This document shows, piece after piece, positions 32,216 through 42,796 of a stretch of DNA of 64,000 bases (positions are counted from its first letter, which is position 1; each line of letters starts with the position of its first letter). A program made the position numbers and the translations under genes. Origin of the DNA: Dichetophora obliterata (taxonomy: Eukaryota; Arthropoda; Insecta; Diptera; Sciomyzidae); the NCBI GenBank assembly GCA_963920525.1, contig OY986438.1:136147022-136211021 (forward strand), written 5' to 3'. The notes under the pieces are model-generated. The model saw only the letters and a program-made list of their open reading frames with translations, was not told the origin of the DNA and did not search any database.

Positions 32216-33556
32216 CACCCCTGTGCATATTAGTATGGACAAAAAACTTTTTCACGTTTTTTACAAATTCAGGTATGGCAACGCTACTTAATGGTTCAAT
32301 ACGAAACTTTTTTTGTAAGCTTTTAGTTAATTGTATATCTAACCTCAAAACGTGCTCGTGTTTATATGATTCGGGAAGTTTGATCATAAAATTTTTAACA
32401 TTTTGCTTCTTAGTGGTTACATATAACATTTTTGACTTATTTATTGAATTAAAAGAAACAGTTCGGGTGCGTTTGAAAAATGAATATAGCAGCAGAAATA
32501 CGTTGAAAAGTAATTACGCTATTTTCAACATTCTAAAATGACACAAAGACAGATTTCAGAAAAATGTGGCATTTCCAAAAGTGCAGTAAACAAGCTGATT
32601 AAGGTTTACAGAGAAACTGGTTCAATTTTGCCTCAGAGGAAGGGTAAATGTGGCCGTAAAAGAAAAACCACAAAAAAAGAAGATGCACTGTTATTAAGAA
32701 ACAGTAAAATAAACCCTACAAAGACCAGTGATGACTTACAGAAAGACCTAGCTGTTGCTAGGCGTCGTTTACTAGAAGTTGGCCGAAGGACTCGGAAACC
32801 CGTAAAGAAACAACTCTTGACTGCCGCAATGAAGAAGAAGAGGATTGCTTCGTCTGAGAAGTACAAGGACTGTACTTCAGAATATTGGAAGAAGGTGTTG
32901 TTTTTCGATGAAAGTCATTTTTTCGTGCAGGGCCACCAGTTTGTTCGACGGTCTGATAGGGAACCACTTTCAGCAGCGCACATTCAACAGTCAGTCAAAC
33001 ATCCCGTGAAACAGATGTTTTGGGGCTGCTTCTCGTTTTCTGGTCCAGGATCATTAGTACCCATAACAGGCATGACGAACAGCCAAAAATATTTCACGGT
33101 GCTCCAAGAAAGAATGGTTCCTGAGTTGTCAAAGATAAATTTGGAAAATGCAATTTTTCAACAAGATTTGGCACCTTGTCATGCATGCAAAATAGTTAAA
33201 AAATTTCTCATTGAAAACAAAATTACAGTTTTTGATTGGCCTGGTAATTCACCTGACCTCAATCCAATCGAGAATTTGTGGTCTATATGTAAAACTAGGC
33301 TCAGAAAGATGGATTGCACAACCAAAATCAAGTTGATGGAGTCAGTTATTGAAGTATGGTATAGGGATCCCAAAGTTCGTAATAACTGTAAATCGCTTAT
33401 AGAATCCATGCCAAAACGCATTAAAATGGTTCTCAAGGCTTAAGGTGGACACATAAAATATTAATCTGCAATGTTTTTTAAATATTTTTATTTTTCATGA
33501 ATACAACACATTTTTTGAGTAAAACTGATTTGTCCATATTAATTTGCACAAGGGTG
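32216..33556 (+). mobile_element. Tc1-family element (1341 bp) inside the Jockey-like RT
   Basis: The left end is CACCCCTGTGCATATTAG and the reversed right end CACCCTTGTGCAAATTAA; inverted similarity extends ~28 bases with three mismatches. TA is duplicated at 32214-32215 and 33557-33558. The insertion splits the RT domain between LLVRCLDTL (33558 side) and MPLYIIFNKS (32211 side). Confidence 0.92.
32538..33443 (+). pseudogene. Tc1 transposase (DD34E), near-complete but damaged
   Basis: The 301-codon open frame starts MTQRQISEKCGISKSAVNKL, the paired-like DNA-binding helix-turn-helix. A basic GRKRK hinge follows, then VLFFDESHFFV (first Asp), AIFQQDLAPCHACKIV (second Asp) and WPGNSPDLNPIENLW (Glu). 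Thirty-four residues lie between the second Asp and the Glu. Family members are ~340 residues. Here ~25 N-terminal residues sit upstream behind a TGA and a frameshift (an IAAEIR-like segment near 32490), and ~10-15 residues are missing between LQKDLAVA and RRRLLEVG. The catalytic triad is intact, but DNA binding is probably lost. Confidence 0.85.
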
Positions 33557-33558
33557 TA

Positions 33559-34070
33559 AGTGTGTCTAAACATCGGACTAGTAAGTGCGGGGGCAACAAC
33601 TCTGGGCCGGGTCCTTTTTTTTATCAATTTCTTTAATCGCATTAGATATCTCATCACGCGTTAGTTGGATATGATTAATTTTAGGGCAAATTCCTGAAAA
33701 GGGAGGAAAACTTTTAGTATTACTTGTGAAGACACAGAAAACCAGTTGCTGATTTCATGAGGGTTGGAGGAGTTGAAATCACCTTTAAACATAGAAGATG
33801 GATAGCCGCTAGATTTTCGCTTTATGTTAACGAAGTCAAAAAATTTTTGTGGCTCTTGGCCAATTTTTTCTCCGATAAGGTTAGTGTACAACTTGTATGC
33901 TTTTTCTGACTTGATAGAGAACTCTTTGGATAGCTCGTCACATCTTAGCTTCAGTTCATCGCTTACATTATCGGTGGTTTTGAGAAGTTTGTAAATTTTG
34001 TATCTTTGGTTCCTCAAAAATCTGAGATTTTTGTCTAGCCATGGCTCCGAAAGCTTATTCTTTTTCTTTA
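33559..34070 (-). pseudogene. Jockey-like endonuclease-RT linker
   Basis: The minus frame reads SEPWLDKNLRFLRNQRYKIY, LLKTTDNVSDELKLRCDEL, KAYKLYTNLIGEKIGQEPQK and FFDFVNIKRKSS. This is the pre-RT linker of Jockey-type elements. After a frameshift near 33615, LTRDEISNAIKEIDKKK and GPGPELLPPHLLVRCLDT give the first RT block up to the Tc1 insertion. The ATG that appears to start this frame (34087-34089) belongs to the RTE host, so the apparent ORF N-terminus MATLTTI is a chimeric junction product. Confidence 0.78.
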
Positions 34071-35160
34071 TTGTTGTCAGCGTCGCCATTTAGAAGCTCA
34101 GAGAAGTGTTCCCTCCATAATGTCAGTGTACTTTGGACATCTGTCACTAGGTTACCTTTTTCATCCTTGTAGGAAGAGGACCAGGTTTAAAACCATCAGC
34201 AAGGCATCTTATCTTTTCGAAAAATTTTCGGGCCTCATTCCTGTCGCTAAACATCACCTCTCTTTTTTCCCGCCTGAAAATACGTTTCTCTTCCTCCTCT
34301 TCTCTTTGTATCGCTACTTAGCAGCGCACGTTACAACCCACTGCAGGGTATCTTTGTAGGCGGCGTCTTTCTCTTCAGTGGCGTCGCGGCACTCCTGGTC
34401 GTACCACTTTTTTCGACGAGGGCGGCTGTAGCCAATCAACTCTTCAGCAGGAGAAGTACTTTGAAGCAGGAGTCAGAGTCGAGTCGAGTGGCAAAAGCTT
34501 CGGCTGTCTGTTTTGAGTGCAGCTTGTCGACGTCGAACTTTCTCTGTGGAGGGTTACGTGCATTCTTGGCAGCGCACAGACGTGCACGGATCTTGGCTGT
34601 GACAAGATAATGATCCGAGTCAATGTTTGCACCCCAGATCGTGCGTGCAGATTGGAAGAGTGTCTTCCGTCGATCAAAACGTGATCAATTTGATTTCTGG
34701 TTTTTTGATTAGGTGGCCTTATGAATATTGAGATGTTTGAATCTAGTGCTACTCACGACCATGTTCTTGCTGCTGCGAAGTCAATCGGAGGTGTTGTCAT
34801 GGAGGCTGAACTTTCCGACTGTTGGACCAAATATATTTTCCTTACCCATCTAAGCGTTGAAGTCACCAAGCACGACTTTAACGTCGTGACGGGGGCTGTG
34901 TTAGTGAGCAAGGCGTTCATAGAATGTTTCTCGCATCCAAACTCGTGCTTCTCCGCATGGTCGCTGTAGTAGATATCATAGGGTGCATGCCGAATGCAAC
35001 CATGTCCCTTTCATAGCATTTCTTGGATAGCAGTGACATCAATTTTGTATCTTTCCAAGACATCAGGCAGTTGGATAGAGACACCTTCCCAATTAAGGGT
35101 TCGGACATTCCAGGTCCAGGCATATCCATAAATCATTATCAGTTTTTCGTTTGCGGTAGT
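34071..35160 (-). pseudogene. RTE endonuclease and linker, damaged
   Basis: On the minus strand, TWNVRTLNWEG near 35110 opens the apurinic-type endonuclease, followed by a TGA where the better copy has tryptophan (35014 region). About 160 bases covering part of the endonuclease core are deleted near 34915, where GGATGCG joins GAAACATTCTATGAACG. Later blocks include VLGDFNA, SDHYLV-type sequence and the KKRE-rich linker, all matching 62110-63400. Multiple frameshifts make it nonfunctional. Upstream, a short frame near 35200 (MKTNKKRRKLIPKSDDDYRK) could be the tiny ORF1 seen in RTE elements. Confidence 0.8.
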
Positions 35161-35398
35161 CGTCATCAGATTTGGGAATAAGTTTTCTTCTCTTTTTATT
35201 TGTTTTCATTGAAATGGGGTTTTACGGGTGGGCTTCAAATCCGACGCACAACCTATTTTAAGCCTAGTTGGCCCGCCGCTCAGATAAGCCGCCAAACTGA
35301 TTGTTGCCAGTTTTGACGTTGCCCAGGAAACACCGCGTGGCGGTTTGAGTCGACTTGAAACAATTTTACATGGTCGGCTGGCCTCGTAATGTTAAGAC

Positions 35399-36521
35399 CA
35401 GGGTTCGGACTTGGAAATTCGTAAATCGCAGTAAATTTTGAAAAAAAACGCAGTAAAACGAACATTTTCGCAGTAGCTTTTTTTGATTTTTTTTATTTAC
35501 AACCATGTACGTACATTTACTACTAATGTATGAACATTTTTTACTAATAACATAATATACACTTAACTATATACTTTATATTTGCATGTTGCAGAAACAT
35601 ATTTCTTACTGATTCAAAATATATTTGCCGTAAACAAATTCAATCACGGTCTTTAAAAATTGGCAAAAACTTATGTAGAACTTTAAAATAATTGTTTTTT
35701 TTTTGCAATGACAGCTTCATCTGACAAATAACTTTCTTCTGTTTTAAAGCTTAGACCACAGTATATAGATGTAATGTACAGATGGGCCCTTGAAACTACA
35801 TTTTCATAATCAACATCAATGCTTAAGGGACAGTTATCTAAAGTGGGACCGGTTGTGTTTTTTCATCATAATATTTCACAATGAAATTATTTTCGAGAGC
35901 CAAATATATCAATGGATTGGCTTATAAAATGACTATCTTTTTGCTAAATACAGTTTTTAGTTTTGTTGGAAAGTTTCATTATATTTTTCCAAAAATCTAA
36001 AAGGCTTAAGATCGGCTCCAGAAATTGTTGTCTTCTAACGTGGGACTCTATCATACATTCAATAAAATCACAGAAAGCGTAAAATAATTGAAATGAAAAC
36101 TCCAAATAATGAATATTTTTTTATTCAAAGAATTTTTTTTTTTTGCATTTGAACAGAAATCACTATGAAATCGTGCTAGACCAAAAAAAATAATGACAAA
36201 ATTCACTGCCAAAAATGTTGCAAAAAATTTTTTTCTGAAATTTTGTTTCTCCAAGTCCATATGAAAAGTTATGGCGCTTCAAAGCTACACTGTCAATGTC
36301 AAAACATTGGTGATGCCTGTGGAAAATATCGGAGAGGTTCGGGTCCCACTTTAGACAACTCTCCCTTAAATATTTCTAAAATATCACAAAAATAACCATA
36401 AAAATGTTTGTGGCTAGTAAATCGCAGTAGATTAAGAAAAACCGTTGTGACGCAGTAAAACCATAAATGTTGATAAAAAGCGCAGTAGATCTACTGCAAT
36501 TGCAGTAAAGTTCGAACACTG
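35399..36521. mobile_element. hAT-type MITE (1123 bp)
   Basis: The ends are CAGGGTTCGGACTT and, reversed, CAGTGTTCGAACTT. Flanks GTTAAGAC (35391-35398) and GTTAAGAT (36522-36529) form an 8-bp duplication with one mismatch. CGCAGTA(A/G) motifs recur at least three times just inside each end, consistent with transposase-binding repeats. No coding remnant was seen; a run of Ts and AT-rich hairpins fills the centre. Confidence 0.87.
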
Positions 36522-36537
36522 GTTAAGATAGTCAGAC

Positions 36538-37540
36538 CAAGGTTGCCAGTCAAAATTCGAAACAATTCCCACGAAAATTACCTTTTTTCCACAGTAACAT
36601 AAATTAAATACCACCAAAATTTACACGGCAATTAAAAATACCAAAAAAAAATACCATGACCATTAAAAATATCCACGAAAATACCAGTTTTTAAAAATAC
36701 CACCAAAAATCCCATATGCATTCAAAAATCCCACTAAAAATCCCATATGCATTAAAATATACCTCAATAAATCCCATATGAAAAAAAATTAGAAAAATAG
36801 TAATACCACAAAGAAATAATAGTGGTACTCAATGAACGGCGTACTTACGATGTGAATAGCGTTAGAGCGATTTATTAACTGGAGCGTATTTTGCAACAAC
36901 AAAAATGTAAACGACTTTACATACGCACCATACGCTTTACATACGAGCGTATAATGCGTATAATAACAAAAATGTAAGCGACTTTACATACGCACCTAAC
37001 GACAATGCGGTGTAAGCAGAGCGTAAAATGCGTATAATGGCAACTGTGATTTCATTTTCATTTTAAGAGATAATTGAAAACCAATGGATTCGATAAGCAA
37101 ACTTGGAAATATTTATTATTATTGTTATTTTAATAATTATATTTTTCACTTATTTTTGGCATTTTAATATAATTTTTGTAAATCTTACGCTTGCAAAAAA
37201 ATAAAAAATTCAGGATAGTATTGCTATATGTCAAAAAATGTTAACTAAGTTTTCATGCAATTTTGTAATGGAAAACAAGTAAATAATTTAAACGTTTTTA
37301 TTAAGGGGTAAGTTCGAGGAAATGTACTGCGTAAACTTACAGCTTTACGCTTACGTCGTTCATCGAATACCATTTTTAAATGCTTAAATTTTTAAGAAGA
37401 AAATTCCCGAATTCCCATGCAATTAAAAAATACCACGCTGGATTAAAAAATACCATGTTAATTCCCAAAAAAAAAAAAATTCCCAAGACCAATTAAAAAT
37501 TACCACAAATGGGATTTTTCCCACATTACTGGCAACCTTG
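36538..37540. mobile_element. hAT-type MITE (1003 bp)
   Basis: TIRs are CAAGGTTGCCAGT and its reverse ACTGGCAACCTTG. The 8-bp duplication AGTCAGAC is exact (36530-36537 and 37541-37548). Both subterminal regions carry many degenerate AAAAATACCA/AATCCCAT repeats. A central ACGCTTTACATACG-rich segment (36890-37030) also repeats. No transposase is present. Confidence 0.92.
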
Positions 37541-37600
37541 AGTCAGACACGTTACCATGTAAAGGTTTGCCTCCGGTTCCCTCTCCTAAAAAATGGTATC

Positions 37601-39185
37601 TTTTAAAAATAGCTTACACAACAACTTGTCGTCAGTGTATTAAAATATATCTGAATATTTTAAAAAATTAAAATAACAATAAAAAAATTTTCTGTATTTG
37701 ACAAAACCATGTGGATATTTTCAGTGTAACTGCAATTTTCTTTAACCCATTCCCCTTATTTTTTAAATGGTTTTTAAATGAAGGCAGAAGCGATAATGTT
37801 AGTTAAGGGATAATGATAATGTTAACTAAGTGTAACTAAGTAAATAAGTTGGTGATGTCTCAAAACAATTAATTACATACACTTAGCTGTTAAAATGAAT
37901 TCATAATTATACTTTTTTGTTTGAATTAACGTAATGGTTTTCATATATATACGAGTTTAATTTATTTAGAGTGACAAAAACACTTTTATTGTTATCATCA
38001 TTATTGTAACTGTTTAAATCAAAGTACAGAGTCTAAGTACTTAGCATTGCTCCCGAAGCAATGTGAAATATTTAACAAAAGATTAATTGAAACAAATAAT
38101 AAAAGCACTGCTGAGCAAAGGCACCTACTTTAAAATTAGGTGCGATTCAATAAACGTATCATTCGTTTATTCTTAGACAGATTTGAACAGAGCATGTTTG
38201 CTTATTTATTTACATTTATAAATACACAAACCTACATTACATATCCCACACATCTCAGTACAAACATGTATTTAGTTACGTGACATCATGTGATGACGTA
38301 TGAATTGCTTGTTAGCATAATTTACATTCGTCTGCGATTTGCGTTTCCGAAATGTTCATTCATTAGCATGTTTTGTATGGAATGAATAAGAAACTAATTT
38401 TTTACAAAAAAAAAAGAAAGATACTTGTGCGAAAAGTTAAATTTGGTAATTTCTTGTTCTATATTTTTAGAAATTGAAGTATTACAAGAGAAATGCCATT
38501 TTTATTTAGAATTTTCTTACAATTTCCACAAATACACCACAACGTGAATACCCGTTATTTTATTTTATTTATAATAGTAATTACAATAATTAATTATTAT
38601 AATTAAGAAAAGTACAAGAACACTAGCTGCCAGGGCTTTCGGTTCAGAATTTTAATATAAGTGGTTATAAGTTAGAGACATAAAATATTTATAGTAATAT
38701 TATAAAATAAAAATACTTAATTATTGGTAACTAGATAAAGATTTAAATTAACTGTATTAGAATACATTCAATTAAATATTTTGTTACTTTTTGAAGGTTT
38801 TCTAAGTTTATGGTTTTTAAATAATCGATTGGTGTGCTGTTTCCGAAGATAGCACACCATGTGTTTTGTAGTTGTTAGGGTCCCAAAATGCACTGTATTG
38901 CTCATTTTGCGTGAGTAGTCAGTTATTTAAAAACACAATGTACTGGTCAGTCTGCGTGAAACCAGTTTTGTTTTGTGTACATGACCTATGTTCGATATTA
39001 TTGGTGTAGGCAACCACTAAATAAACTATGACGACTTCGCTTATGTGTACATGCTTTTTTAACTGATCCTTAAGCCTTGTATTTTCAGTTTTTAAAAAAT
39101 AATATTTTCTCAATATTAAAAGAAAAGCACAATTCGAAAGCATATAACAAAACTACTTTTTCCTGAAAGTTAAAATTTTTTTAAG
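37601..39185. other. Gene-free AT-rich stretch
   Basis: No credible ORF or repeat boundary was found. Short (TAA)n-like and ATTA runs occur near 38570-38610. Confidence 0.4.
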
Positions 39186-39189
39186 AGTA

Positions 39190-39375
39190 ATACACAACCC
39201 TCGTTTTCGTTTATGCACCTTAGCGATTTTTTTTTTGCTTCAGTTAAAAATTCTCTTGCCGACTGTAAAAATTTAATCTAGCCTCTGGGGCTACATGAAT
39301 TTTTGACTATCATACTCACCTCACTGAGGTCAAAAGTTTTCATTCCGACTGTCAAAAATTCACTCGAGTGAAAAG
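39190..39375 (+). repeat. Dispersed repeat, inverted relative to 48180-48330
   Basis: AAAAATTCTCTTGCCGACTG, GCCTCTGGGGCTACAT and CTCACCTCACTGA recur in reverse order and orientation at 48180-48330. Each copy is internally palindromic around AAAATTTTTGAC. The class is unknown. Confidence 0.6.
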
Positions 39376-40176
39376 TTTCAGATTGGCACATAGCCTATAT
39401 ACGAAAGTGAACAACATCGACAGCTATGAGGTAAAAAAAGGTGAATACACGAACACAATATATGAGTTTCCCAAATTGTAAAAAAAATCCAAACTCCATT
39501 CTCAGATCAGCTGATCTTCGACTGTAAAATCGAAAGTTCCTATCTGGTTATATGTGTTTTAAACGAAAAGGTTTACGCCGCTTGATCAGCTTATCTATCC
39601 ACTGCACAAAATGAAATCAGAATATGATTATTTATTTGCAGAAATTTTGATTAATTAATTTTGAAACCAGAAGGCTGGGTTTGACAACGCACTGTGGCAC
39701 ATTGAAAAATATTTTTTTCGAAAGGCGCAATAAAAATAAAATTATTTTCACAATAAATAAATAAATAATAATACAATTGTTGCTTAATACCTTCACAACT
39801 ATTTTTGTCAGTGCAGAGAGCGAGAGAGCTACTCACATAAGCACAAAATCCGAAAATTGTAGTAGTATGTGTTTGGGGACCTCTCACGCCAGTATCGAAA
39901 GTATCAATTGGCCCATTCACGCTAGCTACTTCAATAGTTCTATACGCACTAGCTACTTTTTTGACCCAAGGTAATGCATAAAAGGGTCAGTTCAATCAAC
40001 TTCCATCTCGATTGTTTCTTGTTGATTTTTTTAACGTCTTGACTAACTCATAAAATTTATTCTGACGAGCTCATACTTCGAAGTGACTTATTCGACAAAA
40101 CATGACATATAAAGCTTTTCAGTTTCGTTGAGCAACACAAATAAAATATCGCTATGAAAAGTATAAATATATTGAA

Positions 40177-41243
40177 CTAGCTGACACCGGTGTGCTTCGC
40201 TACCCCCCTCGTAAAAATAAAATTAAAAGTATTTATATATTTACAAAAATTTATTTATTTAATTTAATTATTGCAATGCTTCGCCTCTTTTTTTGTTGTA
40301 AACCAATTAGAATTCAGCACTGAATCGCATATAATTTGCTTCATGCTCCCCCTTTTTATTTTTAGACCAATCAAAAAGCAGCAATTACACAATCAGCTGT
40401 TTCGCAGTCAGTTGTGGGAGAATGAGAATGGGGTTACCCCACTCTCTATTTTAATTAACACGTATTATAAAATCAGCTGTTTTGAAGACAGTGGTGGAAG
40501 AAAGAGAATGGGGCTACCCCACTATTTTTATTAATATGTATTTTAAATTTGTGGTAAAGCCGTTAATAAACGTAGTAAAAAAGTAGGTGCAGAAGTGTGC
40601 ATGGTCGAAAAATATTATCATGTAATAAGTATTCCTGAGTCAAAGCTGAACGCTGTGAAAATTTAAGATCGGTTATCAGGTCCAGCCTCCAATATATCGC
40701 AAACAAAGGGGCGTGCTCCGCCCACTTTTCTTTTGGTACGTATTTCTATTCATGCCAATACCATTTATAGCAAATACTGCCGCCGTTGGTCAAAAAATGC
40801 CCAAGATATGACGATTTTAAATTTTGGGTTATATGGGCGAGGCCACACCCCTTCGTCCACTCACAACTTTATATAGTCAAGAATTTATTATTTCGTAAGA
40901 ATATCCTATTGTGAAAATTTAATGACGGTTGGTCCAGTAGTTAAGACTATATTGCGATTTTTAATTTTCCTAAAAAGGGGCGTGGTCCCACCAACTTTTC
41001 TCCTGGTACGTATTCCTAATTACGCCAAAAATGCCCAAAATATGGCGATTTAAATGTTTGGGTTATATGGGCAGTGCCACGCCCCTTTGTCCAATAAAAA
41101 CTTTATATAGCCTATTATTCTTTTCAGAGTCATAGTAAAATGCTGTGAAAGTTTCAGGAAGATCGGTCCAAGGGTTTGGCCTCCTATAAAACACAAACAA
41201 ACAAACAAACAGACAGACATACATTCATTTTTATATAAATAGA
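40177..41243 (-). mobile_element. Helitron-like element with internal repeats (1067 bp)
   Basis: The minus strand starts TCTATTTATATAAAAATGAA after an A, followed by a (GTTT)n/CTGT run. It ends with the palindrome ACACCGGTGT, CAG and CTAG before a T. This fits Helitron termini and A^T insertion. Inside, a ~250-290-bp unit recurs about three times, with GTGAAAATTTAA, a ggggcgtgg(t/c) box, TTTTCTTTTGGTACGTATT and GGGTTATATGGGC blocks. No Rep/helicase is encoded. Confidence 0.6.
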
Positions 41244-41714
41244 TTGAAAGCATATTAATTATAATTAAAGTAAAATGGGGGCGAAAAAGGGGGATTTGGT
41301 AATAAAAAAATCTATGGTTACCTTACCTGTAGATAAAAAGTATATAAAACTTTAGGTAAATACATATTACAAAAAAAGTATTTTGTATAGCAAACATTGT
41401 TAGTGGTATAAGTAAGTATCTGAATTAAAAAAAGGGGGCGATGAAGTGGGTGTGGTTCATAGTAATATGGCGAAGTTAACAGAATTAAGAGCAATATACT
41501 ACCAAATAAAAAATAATCCGTTGGAAGGAACAAATTTGTACAGAGAACAAAAAGTTTAAAACTTAAATTTGGCGTGAAAAGGGGCGTGAAAGGGGGCGTG
41601 GCGTAAGAAATGTTTATTTATATCTCGCCTGGAGTATAAAATGTATACAATTTGAAGTAAATCTGTTAAAAACTAAAAACTAATGCATTTCTATCGTTTT
41701 TTATAAGCGAAGAC

Positions 41715-42788
41715 CATGGCAGAATACTGAGGTAGGGTAAGTAAGTAGCTTTGACAAGTTAATGTCAAAATCATAAAATATAGTGATGCCATATCACAAA
41801 ATAAAATCCAATAAAAAATCCATACTTTGTTTCCAAGCGTTTCTGATGAAATCCTTTACTAAAAATACTTCAAAACGGGGAAGTACGGGTTTTGTTTTAG
41901 GCAATCTTGAAGCGGACTTATTCTGCGAAATATTTTTGTATGTTATGATCCAGCGTAAGCCTTCCAATTCAAATTTATTTTTGGTTATATTAGCGTGTAC
42001 TTGTGGTTTTCATAGTGAATTTTTTGTGAAGTTGGCATATATTTTAATAACTTTTCAAATTATAAAAATCGCAAACAGAAGTTGTGCAATTTGTCGGACA
42101 ACTGGAATAAAGAAAATTCAGGTTTTTTTAGTGTTTTAAGTGATGATGTGAAGAGGCGAAGTCTTGTGGCTTAGACTTGGAATTTACAGTAAAAGTTTGT
42201 GAAAAACATTTGTCAGAAACCGATTTCATCAACGCTTCACGTAATTCGTGCTGCAACCACCTTGTTTGATGCCGAATGCAGTCCCGTCGTTGCATATCAG
42301 TTATTTGGTACAAAGTGGTCCATGTTGCAAAAAACAACGTTCGATGACGAATACATTGCCGTTGTTGCAGGTAAATTGGTAAATTATAATGGTTTAAAAA
42401 TTGAGCACTGTCCAAATTTAAAAAAAAAAATTTGAATTATGCTCGTCTATTGCATTAGCAAACGATATAAAGAAATTCTTTATAAGATACAGGAGCAAGT
42501 GAGAATCAAATTCTTGAATAAAAAATTAAAAATTCAAAAAGCCATACAAAAAATTGTAGGCAATAATAAATTAGTCAAGATTATGCTATAAAACTACTTT
42601 AAAGCATATTTATTTCATAACAGATACATAAATCCTCATTTAAATATTATTTACCCTTCATAAAATTCCTTTTCAAGTATTTATCCCAGAAATAACATCA
42701 ATAAAGAAAACTGGCAACTCTAAAACACACTTTGACATTAACGATAGGTCTTTTCAAGGCTACTTACCCTACCTTATTATTCGCCATG
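41715..42788. mobile_element. P-superfamily element remnant (1074 bp)
   Basis: The left end CATGGCAGAATACTGAGGTA and reversed right end CATGGCGAATAATAAGGTAG begin with CATG, as P elements do. Similarity continues through GGGTAAGTAGC. The flanks GCGAAGAC (41707-41714) and GAGAAGAC (42789-42796) form an 8-bp duplication with one mismatch, the P target size. A second inverted pair (TTAATGTCAAA) lies ~60 bases inside each end. The interior encodes only a broken THAP domain, the DNA-binding domain of P transposases. The combination makes P affiliation likely even though the transposase core is gone. Confidence 0.75.
42083..42253 (+). pseudogene. THAP domain fragment, frameshifted
   Basis: The first zinc pair reads CAICRTTGIKKIQ. 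After a one-base shift, FFSVLSDDVKRRSLW follows, and after another, LEFTVKVCEKHLSETDFINA. This gives the C-x2-C, hydrophobic-basic centre and C-x2-H pattern of a THAP (C2CH) DNA-binding domain. Two frameshifts within ~170 bases mean it is not translated as one unit. A lysine-rich helix-like stretch follows near 42470-42580 in a third frame. Confidence 0.7.
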
Positions 42789-42796
42789 GAGAAGAC

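Larger units (their letters stand above)
30291..34070 (-). mobile_element. Jockey-like non-LTR element, 5'-truncated, inside the RTE
   Basis: On the minus strand the insert begins within the endonuclease-RT linker (KKKNKLSEPWLDKNLRFLRN). It passes through an RT domain and a ~700-bp 3' region, and ends in an AATAAATAAATAAAT tail next to the RTE. A simple-repeat tail and 5' truncation are typical of target-primed insertion. ATT is present at both junctions. Excluding the Tc1 insertion the fragment is about 2.4 kb. Confidence 0.8.
29889..37600 (-). mobile_element. RTE-clade retrotransposon, broken by four insertions
   Basis: RTE pieces in order on the minus strand are about 37600-37541 (5' region), 36537-36522, 35398-34071 (5' UTR, endonuclease, linker) and 30290-29889 (start of reverse transcriptase). 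Compared with the copy at 62106-64000, host sequence resumes exactly across each insertion. For example, GCTGACAACAAT at 34071 continues as CCCGCTGATAGAGATG at 30290. The interruptions are hAT elements at 36538-37540 and 35399-36521, and a Jockey-like element at 30291-34070 that contains a Tc1. The RTE is cut off inside its RT domain at ~29889. This is unusual because 3'-primed retrotransposition truncates 5' ends, so a deletion or rearrangement probably removed the 3' half. The 5' limit is approximate. Confidence 0.85.

Noticed and set aside
41783..42139. 118-codon plus ORF in the P-like element
   Set aside because: Only its last ~12 residues (CAICRTTG) belong to the THAP fragment; the rest shows no similarity and crosses noncoding element sequence.
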